The notes: generated by a model from the letters alone, not told the origin. A stretch of DNA of 58,756 bases from NCEH01 sp002257205 (GCF_043195105.1 NZ_JBAFWO010000016.1); one strand, 5' to 3'; shown: positions 1 to 8,682, counted from the stretch's first letter. Made by a program: numbers and translations.

Positions 1-1085
1 CTCGCCGCGGCCTGCGGATCGTCGACCGGCCGCTTGTCCACCGGGATGCTCTCGCCGGTGACGGGAGCTTGGTTGACGCTCGATTCGCCGACCAGCACAA
101 ACCCGTCGGCAGGCATGCGCTCGTTCGGCTTGATGATTGCGATATCGCCGACCGCAAGCTGCTCGACCGGGATTTCGACGGTTTGGCCGTCACGCCGCAC
201 GAGCGCGGTCTGGGGGGCCAGTTCGGCGAGCGCTTCGATCGCCCGCTTGGCCCGCCCCATCGCATAATGCTCGAGCGAATGGCCCATGCTGAACAGAAAC
301 AGGAGCAGCGCGCCCTCGGCCCAGGCGCCCAGCGCCGCAGCCCCGCCGGCCGCGACCAGCATGAGCGTGTCGATCTCGAAGCGCTTCAGGCGCAGATTGT
401 CGATCGCCTCGCGCAGCGTGAAGTAGCCGCCGCATCCATAGGCGGCGACATACAGGGCGAGCGGCAGCCAGTCCGGACGACCAACGATCAGCTTGTCGAT
501 CGCAAAGCCGACCGCAAGGAACAGGCCGCAGGCGAGCGCAAAGACAATCTCCGTGTTTGCGCCAAAGATGCCACCGTGCTCATGAGCGTGGCCCTCCTCG
601 TGGTCGTCGTGCTCTCCTGGTCCGTGATCATGTCCGGCGTGGTCGGGCTCAGGCGGGTTCCTCTCAAGGGTTGCCCGAATGGCCGCCTCATCGGCCTGCT
701 CCCGATCGTACTCAATGCGCGCCAGGCCTCCCGCGCTCACATCGGCTTCAAGGACACCGGGAATTGAGAGCAGGCGGTCGCCGAGCGTGCGCGCACGCCG
801 TTGGTGGACCGGGCCACCAAGATCGAGGACCGCATGGCCATATCGCGCGCTGATCTGAGCCCCGGTGCCGGTTGCGAGCTCCCTTATCCTGGCCAGTGAC
901 AGGAGGTCGGAGTCATAATGGATACAGAGTTGTGGCGACTGATCGCCGATCGCCGGCAAGACATGCGCGTCATCGACGCCGTCGCGACCGCGAAGCCGTT
1001 CCAAAAGCCGCGAGACGCAGGCATCCGCCGCGTCCGGAATACCGGGCAGGATGACCGACAGGTCGAGCTTCATTTTGTCAGTCAT
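1..1085 (-). CDS. Heavy-metal translocating P-type ATPase, N-terminal part (runs off window)
   Basis: Reading leftward from an ATG at 1085 the frame stays open for about 361 codons to the window edge, so the phosphorylation and ATP-binding domains are missing. The N-terminal 140 residues look like two degenerate HMA (metal-binding) folds without the usual CxxC. A His/Asp/Glu-rich linker follows at about residues 147-171, then hydrophobic segments, then the actuator-domain motif PVTGES near residue 341. These features fit the P1B family, which exports divalent metal ions across the inner membrane at the cost of ATP. The His-rich linker favours Zn, Cd, Co or Ni over Cu, but the CPC-type membrane motif that would decide this lies outside the window. 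A second in-frame ATG at 1073 is an alternative start. The family call is firm; the substrate is inferred. Confidence 0.87.
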   Translation of the reverse strand, partial: MTDKMKLDLSVILPGIPDAADACVSRLLERLRGRDGVDDAHVLPAIGDQSPQLCIHYDSDLLSLARIRELATGTGAQISARYGHAVLDLGGPVHQRRARTLGDRLLSIPGVLEADVSAGGLARIEYDREQADEAAIRATLERNPPEPDHAGHDHGPGEHDDHEEGHAHEHGGIFGANTEIVFALACGLFLAVGFAIDKLIVGRPDWLPLALYVAAYGCGGYFTLREAIDNLRLKRFEIDTLMLVAAGGAAALGAWAEGALLLFLFSMGHSLEHYAMGRAKRAIEALAELAPQTALVRRDGQTVEIPVEQLAVGDIAIIKPNERMPADGFVLVGESSVNQAPVTGESIPVDKRPVDDPQAAA

Positions 1086-1450
1086 CAACGTTTTCCTCAG
1101 TTCGATGCGCGTCCGATCAGCATTTCACAAAACATTGCGAAAGCGCCGTCGCAATAGAAGTGGTGTGGTGTCACTGCTCGTGAGCAGGGTCGCAACGCTG
1201 TGGCAGGCTCTAAACGCGTGGAAGCGACGATAAACAAACAGTGATTGCTAGGATACGGGGCGCATTATTCTAGAAGATCTCGACACATCACAGCGTTGTC
1301 GAGGTCATATTAGGTGAAACCCAAAGCCCTATATGGGCAATTTTCACCGAATGGAGGGATGACCTCGGCCCGCCCCTTGCCCTCGATCCATCCGATTATG
1401 CGCGGGGAGCCTAGGCTGTGCGAAACCCCTGCCGTCTTAGGATTTCCGGG
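1086..1450. other. Intergenic stretch between metal ATPase and crcB
   Basis: About 365 bases lie between the ATPase start and the crcB stop. No frame reads as a recognisable protein on either strand. The stretch should hold the promoter of the ATPase gene, but I do not see a clear metal-regulator operator or a strong terminator. Confidence 0.4.
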
Positions 1451-1882
1451 TCAGGCTTCCTCTTCGATGGCGATCTGCGCGATTTGGCGCGCCCCGCTGT
1501 TGAGGTGCGAAGCGATTAGATGGCCCACCGCCACCGCGCCGATGCAAAGGACGACGGACGCCACGACGTTTACTGCCGCTCGCATCATGCCGCCCGATCG
1601 CATGAGGTCGAGCGTCTGCAAGCTGAAGGAGGAGAATGTTGTGTAACCGCCGCAAAGGCCAATCATCACGAATAGGCGCAGGCTTTCGGAGAGTGGGTAG
1701 CGGCCGCTAGCCAGCGTCAGCGTGCCGAAAAACCCGATAACCAGCGAACCGCTGACGTTGATGAAGATGGTGCCCCAAGGCAGTTGGCTGCTGACGGGAA
1801 GCGCCAAAACCGACACGACATACCGCGCGAGCGTTCCGATAGCGCCGCCGATCATGATCAGAAGACAGTTTGTGAAAGACAT
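1451..1882 (-). CDS. crcB: Fluoride ion exporter CrcB/Fluc
   Basis: This 143-residue protein has four hydrophobic segments and the family signatures GGAIGTLARY near the N-terminus, an INVSGS segment in the second helix, and GGYTTFSSF in the third. These are the conserved residues of Fluc channels, which work as dual-topology dimers and let fluoride leave the cytoplasm. The length is normal for the family. A fluoride riboswitch lies directly upstream on the same strand, which independently supports the assignment. The gene stands alone: the metal ATPase downstream on the same strand starts about 365 bases further on. The start ATG at 1882 follows a GAGAGGATC purine stretch that can act as ribosome binding site. 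Confidence 0.95.
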   Translation of the reverse strand: MSFTNCLLIMIGGAIGTLARYVVSVLALPVSSQLPWGTIFINVSGSLVIGFFGTLTLASGRYPLSESLRLFVMIGLCGGYTTFSSFSLQTLDLMRSGGMMRAAVNVVASVVLCIGAVAVGHLIASHLNSGARQIAQIAIEEEA

Positions 1883-1937
1883 GCTCGATCCTCTCTGAGG
1901 CGAGCAACTGGCTCGCCTTAGCGGCAGGATCCAGACG

Positions 1938-2008
1938 GACTCCTACCGCGGTTTCCGCGGTAGGAGTCATCAGCCCTCACGGGCGGTTTCGGGAGAACTC
2001 CATTCCCA
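1938..2008 (-). promoter_or_regulatory. Fluoride riboswitch (crcB motif) with expression-platform hairpin
   Basis: On the minus strand the RNA reads GGGAATGGAGTTCTCCC, then AACCGCC, a short loop, GGGCTGATGACTCCTAC. This matches the crcB-motif aptamer: an ATGG..TTC..CC first stem, the AACCGCC/GGCTGATGA pseudoknot region, and the terminal TGATGACxCCTAC. Directly after it, 14-base arms (GACTCCTACCGCGG and its complement, 1938-1968) form a perfect hairpin. One arm includes the aptamer's closing strand, so the two structures exclude each other. No U-run follows, so control may be by RBS access or Rho rather than an intrinsic terminator. crcB starts about 55 bases downstream. Confidence 0.88.
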
Positions 2009-2045
2009 TCGAACTCAATCTGCCCGGAGATTTGGGCGAACACAA

Positions 2046-2369
2046 GTGCTGGGATGGCAAGAGGAGTTGAGCGCGCATGACTGCGCAACTCTCATCCCGA
2101 TCGCCGGCGACGCGCAAGCAGCAGCCCTCAGCGGATCATGTATCCGGCCGAAGTTCGATGGCATTCTTCGCCAAGTCGAACATATGGTCCGCCGCGGGTC
2201 TCCATGGGTCCCGCAAAGCCAATGCCTGGTTGAGATCGACAAAGGGACGCATCCGCGCCTCATATCGATCGAAGGCGCACGCATAATCGCCAGAGGCATG
2301 GGCAAGCTCGGCAGCAAGAACAAGGGATACATCGACTACCCGGCGAGCGAAGTCGCCGCGATCGCGTGA
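2046..2369 (+). CDS. Hypothetical protein (doubtful)
   Basis: A GTG-started frame of 107 residues runs between the riboswitch and the MmyB-type regulator. I do not recognise the product. The C-terminal half reads as protein-like (IEGARIIARGMGKLGSKNKGYIDYP), with a basic stretch followed by a YIDYP end, but there is no clear ribosome binding site. The start would lie just beyond the 5' end of the riboswitch transcript on the other strand. It could be a remnant of a longer gene or not coding at all. Confidence 0.25.
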   Translation: MLGWQEELSAHDCATLIPIAGDAQAAALSGSCIRPKFDGILRQVEHMVRRGSPWVPQSQCLVEIDKGTHPRLISIEGARIIARGMGKLGSKNKGYIDYPASEVAAIA

Positions 2370-2417
2370 TCGAGGCGGTGGCGGATCGGCGCCACTGATG
2401 AGGCCGGCCGACCGCGA

Positions 2418-3227
2418 TCATCGAGGGCCCGAAAGCGATCGCGATCGTCGGCTTGGCGATGCGTGCGGCACCAGCAGCACCAGCTTGAAGTCCTGACGTT
2501 CCGTTGGGCTGAAGCTGTGCTGATCGAAGCTGAGCCGCCCGCGCTTTGGATGATCGAAGGTGCGCATGCCGCCGATCCGATGCTGAACGTCCTGATCATT
2601 CCACAGCCGCGCAAAGAGCGGACTCTCCTCCCTGAGCCCGTCGATGAACTGCTTGACTCGGGGATCGCGAAAAGTGTGGCCAAAATCGGCGCGAAATTCC
2701 GCCAGAAGCCGGCGCGCGCGATCCTGCAATTGCGGAATCAGCGAGCGGGCTTTGTCCTCAATGAAGACGAAGCGCAGCAGGTTGCGCTGATGGTCACCAT
2801 CGAGCCAGCCGCAGAACAGGCTGGCGGCGGCCTTGTTCCAGCAACAGGCGTTCCACAGGCGATCGAGACCATAGGCCGGATGCGCGAAGGTCTGGACCGC
2901 AGCGACCAGCGACGCCGGCGCCGCCTCGGCGAGACCGGCAGAATCATCGGGATCAAGCCGGTCGGCGAGCTCGAACAGATAGGCGCGCTCCGCCCGCGTC
3001 AGCGACAAGGCCTCGGCCAACCGCCCCAGCGTCTCGGGCGAGGCCTGTACCGGACGTCCCTGCTCGATCCAGGCGCACCAAGTGATGCTGATGCCTGCGA
3101 GAGCTGCAAGCTCCTCGCGCCGCAAGCCCGGTGTCCGGCGGCGGCCGGCCGCAACGGCAGGTCTGACGCGCTCACGATGGGCGCGTACGAAATCGCCGAG
3201 AAGGCGGCGTTGGTCGGATCCGAGCAT
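2418..3227 (-). CDS. MmyB-type helix-turn-helix transcriptional regulator
   Basis: The 269-residue protein starts with an XRE-type helix-turn-helix (about residues 10-75: RTPGLRREELAALAGIS, then WIEQGRPVQASPETLGRLAEAL). A MmyB-like ligand-binding domain follows (AYGLDRLWNACCWNKAAASLFCGWL and LLRFVFIED, about residues 110-250). This class is common in actinobacteria and proteobacteria and usually represses a divergent gene until a small ligand, possibly a fatty acid, binds. Here it is divergent from two methyltransferase genes, with 87 bases between the starts, which makes that operon its likely target. The WCAWIEQGRPVQ stretch departs slightly from the usual WYTWLEQGRxV. Confidence 0.9.
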   Translation of the reverse strand: MLGSDQRRLLGDFVRAHRERVRPAVAAGRRRTPGLRREELAALAGISITWCAWIEQGRPVQASPETLGRLAEALSLTRAERAYLFELADRLDPDDSAGLAEAAPASLVAAVQTFAHPAYGLDRLWNACCWNKAAASLFCGWLDGDHQRNLLRFVFIEDKARSLIPQLQDRARRLLAEFRADFGHTFRDPRVKQFIDGLREESPLFARLWNDQDVQHRIGGMRTFDHPKRGRLSFDQHSFSPTERQDFKLVLLVPHASPSRRSRSLSGPR

Positions 3228-3314
3228 GGCGGGAATGATAATAGGATAAAGCTCTATATTGTAACAGTTTTAAAGCGTTGGCATCCTGAGGGGCAATCGT
3301 CGCAGGAAACGTCC

Positions 3315-4079
3315 ATGGCAAACCATCATGACAGCGTCGTCGAGGCCCAGTTCGGGCCACGCGCTAAGGCCTATGTCGAGAGCGCCGTGCATGCGCAGGG
3401 CGCAGACCTCGAGGCGCTCGAAGCCATTGTGGCCAAGCGTCGGTCGGACCATGCCCTCGATCTCGGCACGGGTGGCGGCCATGTCTCCTATCTGATGGCG
3501 CGCCACGCGGCGCGGGTCACCGCCGCGGACCTCTCGGGCGAGATGCTGGCGGCCGTGACGGCCACGTCGCGCGAGAAGGGGCTTTCCAACATCGAGACCG
3601 TCGAGGCGCCGGCTGAGCGCCTGCCCTTTCCGGATGCCACGTTCGACTTCCTGGCCTGCCGCTACTCGGCACATCACTGGCAGGATTTCGACGGCGGCCT
3701 GCGGCAGGCTCGCCGCGTGCTGAAGCCCGGCGCGCCGGGCGTCTTCATCGACGCCTGCTCGCCCGGGCCGGCGCTCTTCGATACCCATCTGCAGGCCGTC
3801 GAATTGCTGCGCGACACCTCGCATGTGCGCGACTACAGCGTGAGCGAATGGATGGCGGCGCTGCATCGCGTCGGTTTCGCCGTTACTTCGTCCCGAAGCT
3901 GGCAATTGCGGATGGACTTCCCGGTCTGGACGGCGCGGATGCGGACACCTGCCGACAACGTCAAGGCAATCCGGGCGCTTCAAGCGGCGGCATCCGCCGA
4001 GACGCGAGCGCATTTTGCGATCGAGCCGGACGGCTCGTTCCTGCTCGACATCACGCTGATCGAAGCCGCGGCAGCCTGA
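3315..4079 (+). CDS. Class I SAM-dependent methyltransferase
   Basis: The 254-residue product has the class I methyltransferase order: motif I DLGTGGGHVSYLMA (about residues 45-60), an acidic residue after strand 2 (TAADLSGEML), a UbiE/Methyltransf_11-like LPFPDATFDFLACRYSAHHW, and RRVLKPGAPGVF after it. It should transfer a methyl group from SAM to a small molecule, but nothing shows the substrate. I chose the ATG at 3315, preceded by AGGAAACGTCC, although the frame is open further upstream. The next gene starts five bases after this stop, so the two form an operon with the SnoaL-like gene, divergent from the MmyB-type regulator. Confidence 0.9.
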   Translation: MANHHDSVVEAQFGPRAKAYVESAVHAQGADLEALEAIVAKRRSDHALDLGTGGGHVSYLMARHAARVTAADLSGEMLAAVTATSREKGLSNIETVEAPAERLPFPDATFDFLACRYSAHHWQDFDGGLRQARRVLKPGAPGVFIDACSPGPALFDTHLQAVELLRDTSHVRDYSVSEWMAALHRVGFAVTSSRSWQLRMDFPVWTARMRTPADNVKAIRALQAAASAETRAHFAIEPDGSFLLDITLIEAAAA

Positions 4080-4084
4080 CGATC

Positions 4085-4789
4085 ATGACCGCATCCGCCG
4101 CCAAATTCGACGCCACGCGCGCCGGCGAATATGCTGAGCAGAGCCGCATCGCGCTCGCCGGCTACGACGCCTGCCATGAGCTTGCCGCCTGTCTCCTGTC
4201 GGCGGATCTCGGCGAGAGCCTGGACCGACGGATCCTGGTCGTCGGCGCGGGCGGAACGGCGCAGGAGATCCTCGTCGCCGGCAAGCTTCGGCCGAGCTGG
4301 CGCTTCCTTGCGGTCGATCCCTCCCCGCCGATGCTGGCCGGGGCCATTGCATCCGTCGAGGCCGCCGGTCTTAGCCATCTGACGACCTGGCACTCCGGCT
4401 ATGTCGACGAACTGCCGGTAGACAACCGCTTCGATGCTGTGACCGTTATCGGCGTTCTCCATCATCTTCGCGGACGCGAGGCGAAGCTTGCTCTGCTGCG
4501 CGCGGTCGCGGCGCGGCTTCACCCCGGCGGTACGCTCATTCTCGCCTGCAATCGCGGCGCCTATGCCGAAAACCTGCTCTTCCTGAAGGCCTGGGGCGAG
4601 CGGTGGCGGATGGCGGGCGCTTCACCGGAAGAGGTCGAGGTGAAGCGCGGCAAGATTCTGCAAGGCGCTGATCCGCCCGGGTCGGATGCTGCGGTCGAAA
4701 GCCTTCTCGCGGAGACCGGCTTCGAGCAGCCGCGTCTCTTCTTCTCGAGCCTGTTCTGGGGCTCCTGGATCGCGAGGCGTAGCGCATGA
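4085..4789 (+). CDS. Second class I methyltransferase (UbiE/Methyltransf_25-like)
   Basis: This 234-residue protein is a second methyltransferase with a less typical motif I (RRILVVGAGGTAQEILVA), the acidic loop AVDPSPPML, and the post-motif stretch FDAVTVIGVLHHLRGREAKLALLRAVAARLHPGG. The C-terminal part (about residues 170-234) resembles the lid region of small-molecule methyltransferases. It lies five bases after the previous methyltransferase, and its stop overlaps the next start as ATGA, so all three genes are probably translationally coupled. Two different methyltransferases in one operon suggest sequential methylations of one compound, but the substrate is not visible. Confidence 0.85.
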   Translation: MTASAAKFDATRAGEYAEQSRIALAGYDACHELAACLLSADLGESLDRRILVVGAGGTAQEILVAGKLRPSWRFLAVDPSPPMLAGAIASVEAAGLSHLTTWHSGYVDELPVDNRFDAVTVIGVLHHLRGREAKLALLRAVAARLHPGGTLILACNRGAYAENLLFLKAWGERWRMAGASPEEVEVKRGKILQGADPPGSDAAVESLLAETGFEQPRLFFSSLFWGSWIARRSA

Positions 4790-5214
4790 GCGAACGAGAC
4801 GAGCCAGAAGCTGTGGCGCCTATACGGCACCACGTGGTGATGACGCGAGCCGCCATGATGGCTTTCGCCGAGGGCTGGATCGCCGCATGGAACGGACGCG
4901 ACGTTGAAGCGGTACTGAGTCATTTCCGCGACGATGCCGTCTTCGTCAGTCCGGTCGCAGCCAAATATGTCGGCTCGTCTCGCATTGAGGGGAAAACCGC
5001 CCTCGCCGCCTATTGGCGTTCGGCACTTGACAAGCTGACCACGCTTGCGTTCACACTCGACCGCGCGACATGGGATCCTGTCCGACGAGAGCTCAACGTG
5101 ATCTACGAGGCCGATCTGAACGGACAGCGTCGCCGGGCCTGCGAACTCATGATCTTCGACGAGCTCGGCGAGCAGATCCAGGGCGAGGCTTTCTACGGGG
5201 CGGAGCTTCCATAG
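4786..5214 (+). CDS. SnoaL-like / NTF2-fold protein
   Basis: The 142-residue product has the SnoaL-like layout: FAEGWIAAWNGRDVEAVLSHFRDDAVFVSP, then a GKTALAAYWRSAL helix and a final sheet (TWDPVRRELNVIYEADLNGQRRRACELMIFD). Such NTF2-fold proteins are small cyclases, isomerases or binding proteins. The start overlaps the upstream methyltransferase stop by four bases (ATGA), which fixes the start and ties it to that operon. No catalytic residues can be named with confidence. Confidence 0.82.
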   Translation: MSERDEPEAVAPIRHHVVMTRAAMMAFAEGWIAAWNGRDVEAVLSHFRDDAVFVSPVAAKYVGSSRIEGKTALAAYWRSALDKLTTLAFTLDRATWDPVRRELNVIYEADLNGQRRRACELMIFDELGEQIQGEAFYGAELP

Positions 5215-5454
5215 TCTCCCGTCTCATCTCGTCCGGCACCCCCACCAGCAGCCGGCTTCTCGACCGGCTTCGAGCGCGAGCAGCCAGCCGAATCGAGGAC
5301 CGGCACATCTTTGCGATCGTCTCGCGGCTCAGTCCGAACAATCCCGTGTTTTGGCCCGAGCTGTCTCGCAGGTCTCGTCGCCAATTTTGGACCTTGCCGC
5401 GGCGCCAGGCGCGAGAACACCATAGGCCCGGTGACGTTCGACGTTTCTGGACAA

Positions 5455-7794
5455 CTACGTCATCCGCTGCGGTTTCGTCGACTGAGCCTGGGCCCCCTCG
5501 CTGGCTTCGATCTCACGAATGATTTGCTCTTGTTCGGCACGCAGCTGCGCGAGCGCATCGGTCTGAAGCAGCGTCGGCGACAGGCGGTCGGCCGGATGTT
5601 GCGCGAGCGATGCTGCTGCCTCGCGCGCCGCCGCCGCTTCCCGTGTCTCCTGCGCTGCTGACTTCTGCGCGCCGGCGACGATCGCCCGCTCGGCGCGGAG
5701 CTCGCGCTGGGTCGTCGGGTCGATGCCGACCGTGGCTTCCTCCCGACGCTCAGCGGCAATCGCGCGATCTGCCAATCTCGCGGCCGCAGCGGCCTCACGC
5801 TCTTCACGCTGCTGAATTCCGCTCGCCCGCTCGATGAGCCTGTCGGCATTGGCACCGGCGATCGCCTCGACTTCGGCGCGCGTCATCTGCTGGATGCCGT
5901 GTTCTGAAGCTCGCTGCAGGTCGACGCGGTTTGCGAGCGTCTCGAGATATCGCGATGAGGCCTCGCGAAATTGCTGTTTCGTCTCGCCGTCCAGCAGGTC
6001 GCTCGTTCGCGACACCGCGTCGTTCATGAGGCGCAGATCCTTTGCCATCTGCTCCGATGTCACTGCCATGGTCGAGTTCTCCTTCGTCAGCTGCTCCACG
6101 CGTTTCCCGATCGTCTGCACGATAGACCCGACCGTCTGGGCCATGAGCAGGCGCTCGAGCATGTCCTTTGCTTGCGGGTTCGCCGGCTGCTCGGCCGCAA
6201 CCGTCCGCCAGGCCTGAACGCCCTCGTTCACGAGCTTCAGGTCCTGCGCCGTCACGGGCAGGCGAATTGGATTTGTCCGCGCGACCGCGATCCGCTGCCG
6301 GGCATTGTCGATGAGCCGCCGATTGGCTGGATCCGCGGCATAGGCGCGATCGCGTGCCTCGCGTGTCGGCCGCGGACGATCCGCCGCCTCGACGATCGCC
6401 TTGTCCTTCGGGCCGTAGCTTTGCGACGACGCGCGCTCGCGTGCGGATGTCGCGACGATCTTGAGACCTTCCGCCTGCGCATGCTGGGCATAGAACTGGC
6501 GCCACTCGCTGAAGGTCTCTCGACCCGGATGCAGCTTCTGCCCGGACTCGCTTTTGACGGCGACGACGGCGTGGACGTGGACATGGCCGTCGGCCTCCTT
6601 GTCGGTGTGGACGCCGAACATGAACTTGTGATCGGCAAAACGATCGTGCAGGAACGCGCGGGCAGACCGCCTCAGTGCGTCAACGTCCGTCCCGGCCTTC
6701 GCCGACACGATCAGATGCATGGTATCGCGCGAGGATTGCGAGCGTAGCGTCGGTCCCCATTCTCGCGCCGCGGTCCTGGTCTCGGCGACATTGGTGATCG
6801 CCCGGCCACGATCGTCAATCGCGGGCCCCTTCTCGATCAGCTTGTTCAGCCGATAGGTCACGCCGTCGCGGCCATGGCTCGTGGCGCCCGGAGCGATGGC
6901 GATTGCGTCCGGCGGCAGGCCGGTAGCCGCCACGATACGCTCCTTTGCACGCGCCTCGGATGCGAGATCGAGCCGCTTCTGGGTGAAGCCCCTGCCCTCT
7001 TCTCCGACGCGCTCTCCCCGAACCCGGAAGCGCTCCTTGCCCGCTCCAGCCATTGCGGTGACGATGCGCGCTTCGAGCTCGCCCTTCTGCGCGACGTCGA
7101 GGCGATAAGCATACCGGTGGCCTTCGAATCCCGCCGCGATCGCCTTCTCGTAGGTTTCCCTGCCCTCGGGCGTGTCGGCGACACCGTTCAGGGACAAGCG
7201 CACGGCGCCGACGTCGTGGCTCTCGGCGCGCTTGGCGAAGTTGCTCGACCAGGCCTTGATCTCGTCGGCGACGGCTTCGCGATCGGCGAGGATCCGCCCA
7301 TCATACGTTTCGAGCGCGACATCCTCGCGCTGCACATATTGGCCGGTCGCCGTCGCGCGGGCAACGCCACGGGCATAGGACACCACCTTGATCACAGCGG
7401 GCTGGTAGCCGGCCGCCAGCTGACGAGCCCGGCCGACCGCCTCGCCCTGCCCCGCCGCGCGCGCGCCTCCTCCGCCAGGACCGCCGCCTCCTGCGACCTG
7501 ATCGGGTTTCGAGCCCGACGGTGCAGACGCCCCTCCTCCTCCTCCGCCGCCGCCTGCGGCGGTCGGCAGGAACCGCGTCCGCTCTTCATCCCGGCCGCCG
7601 GTGATCGTCGTCCCGCGGATGATCTCCTGCGCGGTCGGCGCCTTGGGAAGCGGCGCCACGCGACCGCGACGGGCGCGCACCTCGTCATCGAGACCGGGGG
7701 ATCGCCGGCGCCGCGTCTCGCCGGCATCAATGACCGCGCGACGCGCGGCCTCGACCTGCTCGACCCACCAGGCGATCTGCGCATCCCGGTTCAT
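5455..7794 (-). CDS. Relaxase (conjugative/mobilisation nickase)
   Basis: A 779-residue relaxase. After a low-complexity Gly-rich stretch (about residues 80-110) comes a VirD2-like start, VIKVVSYARGVARATATGQYVQRE, which may include the catalytic tyrosines. The metal-binding histidine triad HVHVH is at residues 404-408, within DGHVHVHAVVAVKS. The C-terminal half is helical and charged (LTKENSTMAVTSEQMAKDL, then many Ala/Arg/Glu heptads) and probably contacts the coupling protein. It would nick oriT and pilot the strand into a recipient. The start ATG overlaps the mobC stop (ATGA at 7791-7794). No type IV secretion or coupling-protein genes are in the window, so this part may only be mobilisable. 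Confidence 0.88.
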   Translation of the reverse strand: MNRDAQIAWWVEQVEAARRAVIDAGETRRRRSPGLDDEVRARRGRVAPLPKAPTAQEIIRGTTITGGRDEERTRFLPTAAGGGGGGGGASAPSGSKPDQVAGGGGPGGGGARAAGQGEAVGRARQLAAGYQPAVIKVVSYARGVARATATGQYVQREDVALETYDGRILADREAVADEIKAWSSNFAKRAESHDVGAVRLSLNGVADTPEGRETYEKAIAAGFEGHRYAYRLDVAQKGELEARIVTAMAGAGKERFRVRGERVGEEGRGFTQKRLDLASEARAKERIVAATGLPPDAIAIAPGATSHGRDGVTYRLNKLIEKGPAIDDRGRAITNVAETRTAAREWGPTLRSQSSRDTMHLIVSAKAGTDVDALRRSARAFLHDRFADHKFMFGVHTDKEADGHVHVHAVVAVKSESGQKLHPGRETFSEWRQFYAQHAQAEGLKIVATSARERASSQSYGPKDKAIVEAADRPRPTREARDRAYAADPANRRLIDNARQRIAVARTNPIRLPVTAQDLKLVNEGVQAWRTVAAEQPANPQAKDMLERLLMAQTVGSIVQTIGKRVEQLTKENSTMAVTSEQMAKDLRLMNDAVSRTSDLLDGETKQQFREASSRYLETLANRVDLQRASEHGIQQMTRAEVEAIAGANADRLIERASGIQQREEREAAAAARLADRAIAAERREEATVGIDPTTQRELRAERAIVAGAQKSAAQETREAAAAREAAASLAQHPADRLSPTLLQTDALAQLRAEQEQIIREIEASEGAQAQSTKPQRMT

Positions 7795-8219
7795 CGCGGC
7801 TCCTGACCAAAGAGCTCGGCCGGCAACGTCAGCCTGACCTCACGCCGCAGCTTGGACCCATAGGCGACGGTCATTTCGGTGAGCTCGTCGTTGATCGCCG
7901 AGACGATCTCGTGCAGGCCACGCCAGACCGGCTCGGTGTCCTCGATGCGCACCGCCTGACCGCGGTGGATGGCGCGCAGGACCTGCGAGAGGTTTCGGCC
8001 GACCATGCGGACCTGGCTCGCGAGCTGGACGACGGCGCGCGTATTCTCGGCCGACAGGGCAGGACCCGCCTGCACCGATGCGCGGATCAACCGGCGCACG
8101 ACCTCGGCCTTGGGCAATCCGAACAGCGCGACGGCTTCCTGGAGCCGCTGCTCATCGAGCTCCGACAGTTCGGTCCGGAGCCTTGGCTTGCGTCGTGGTG
8201 TCTTCGCGGAGCGGGCCAT
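7791..8219 (-). CDS. mobC: MobC-like relaxosome accessory protein
   Basis: This 142-residue protein has an N-terminal ribbon-helix-helix-like part (LRTELSELDEQRLQEAVALFGLPKAEVVRRLIRASV) and the MobC signature VVQLASQVRMVGRNLSQVLRAIHRGQ. MobC proteins bind oriT and help melt the nic region for the relaxase. I chose the ATG at 8219 because a GGGGGAGCG ribosome binding site precedes it; the frame extends upstream to 8357, across the candidate oriT, but that extension does not look like protein. The stop overlaps the relaxase start, so the two are co-translated. Confidence 0.85.
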   Translation of the reverse strand: MARSAKTPRRKPRLRTELSELDEQRLQEAVALFGLPKAEVVRRLIRASVQAGPALSAENTRAVVQLASQVRMVGRNLSQVLRAIHRGQAVRIEDTEPVWRGLHEIVSAINDELTEMTVAYGSKLRREVRLTLPAELFGQEPR

Positions 8220-8341
8220 CGGCGCTCCCCCTTCCCTTCCCGTCTCGAGGCTCGCCGTCAGGCCGGAGCCAAGGCGTGGGCATCGCTCCGATGACCACGA
8301 AGGCGCGCCAGCGCCCTTCGGCTGCGTCCAGCAGCCGCCCC

Positions 8342-8370
8342 CCGGTTTGGCCCACAAACCGGTATCTTGT
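8342..8370 (+). other. Candidate origin of transfer (inverted repeat plus nic-like site)
   Basis: A perfect 8-bp inverted repeat (CCGGTTTG at 8342-8349, CAAACCGG at 8355-8362, loop GCCCA) is followed at once by TATCTTGT (8363-8370). That octamer resembles the YATCCTG/Y nick consensus of IncP and Ti-type (MOBP) systems. It sits 120 bp upstream of mobC and the relaxase, where oriT is usually found. The layout of inverted repeat then nic is what the family needs, but the nick position is only inferred. Confidence 0.55.
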
Positions 8371-8486
8371 CAACCAATATCTATTAAACCGTATGTAAGA
8401 CTTCGCGCATGAAGAGCGCTCGCGTCTGGACAGCCGTCCCTTGAACCCGAAGGCCCGCTTGGCGCACAGCGCCCCGTTAAGACCGC

Positions 8487-8682
8487 AATGACGAATTACC
8501 GTAACGGCGCAATACTGCAACGCATTGCTCCGACAATAATGCACTACCGCACGAATGCGCTCCCGCCAGCACCGCATTGGCGACATCACGTACTACGGCA
8601 ACTCGCTAGAACGACAATGCCGTATCAACGCATTACCTGAACACCGCATCAAGGCTTTCCGGTACTTCCGGAATGACGAATT
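8487..8682. repeat. Short-repeat region upstream of parA (possible centromere)
   Basis: An 11-bp direct repeat AATGACGAATT occurs at 8487-8497 and 8672-8682. Between them the motif CGCATT recurs about every 52-56 bases (CGCATTGCTCC near 8521, CGCATTGGCG near 8573, CGCATTACCT near 8629, with a CGCATC near 8645). The right copy abuts the -35 element of the parA promoter. Type Ib partition loci carry such degenerate repeats upstream of parA, bound by the small partner protein. No gene is visible here. Confidence 0.45.
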
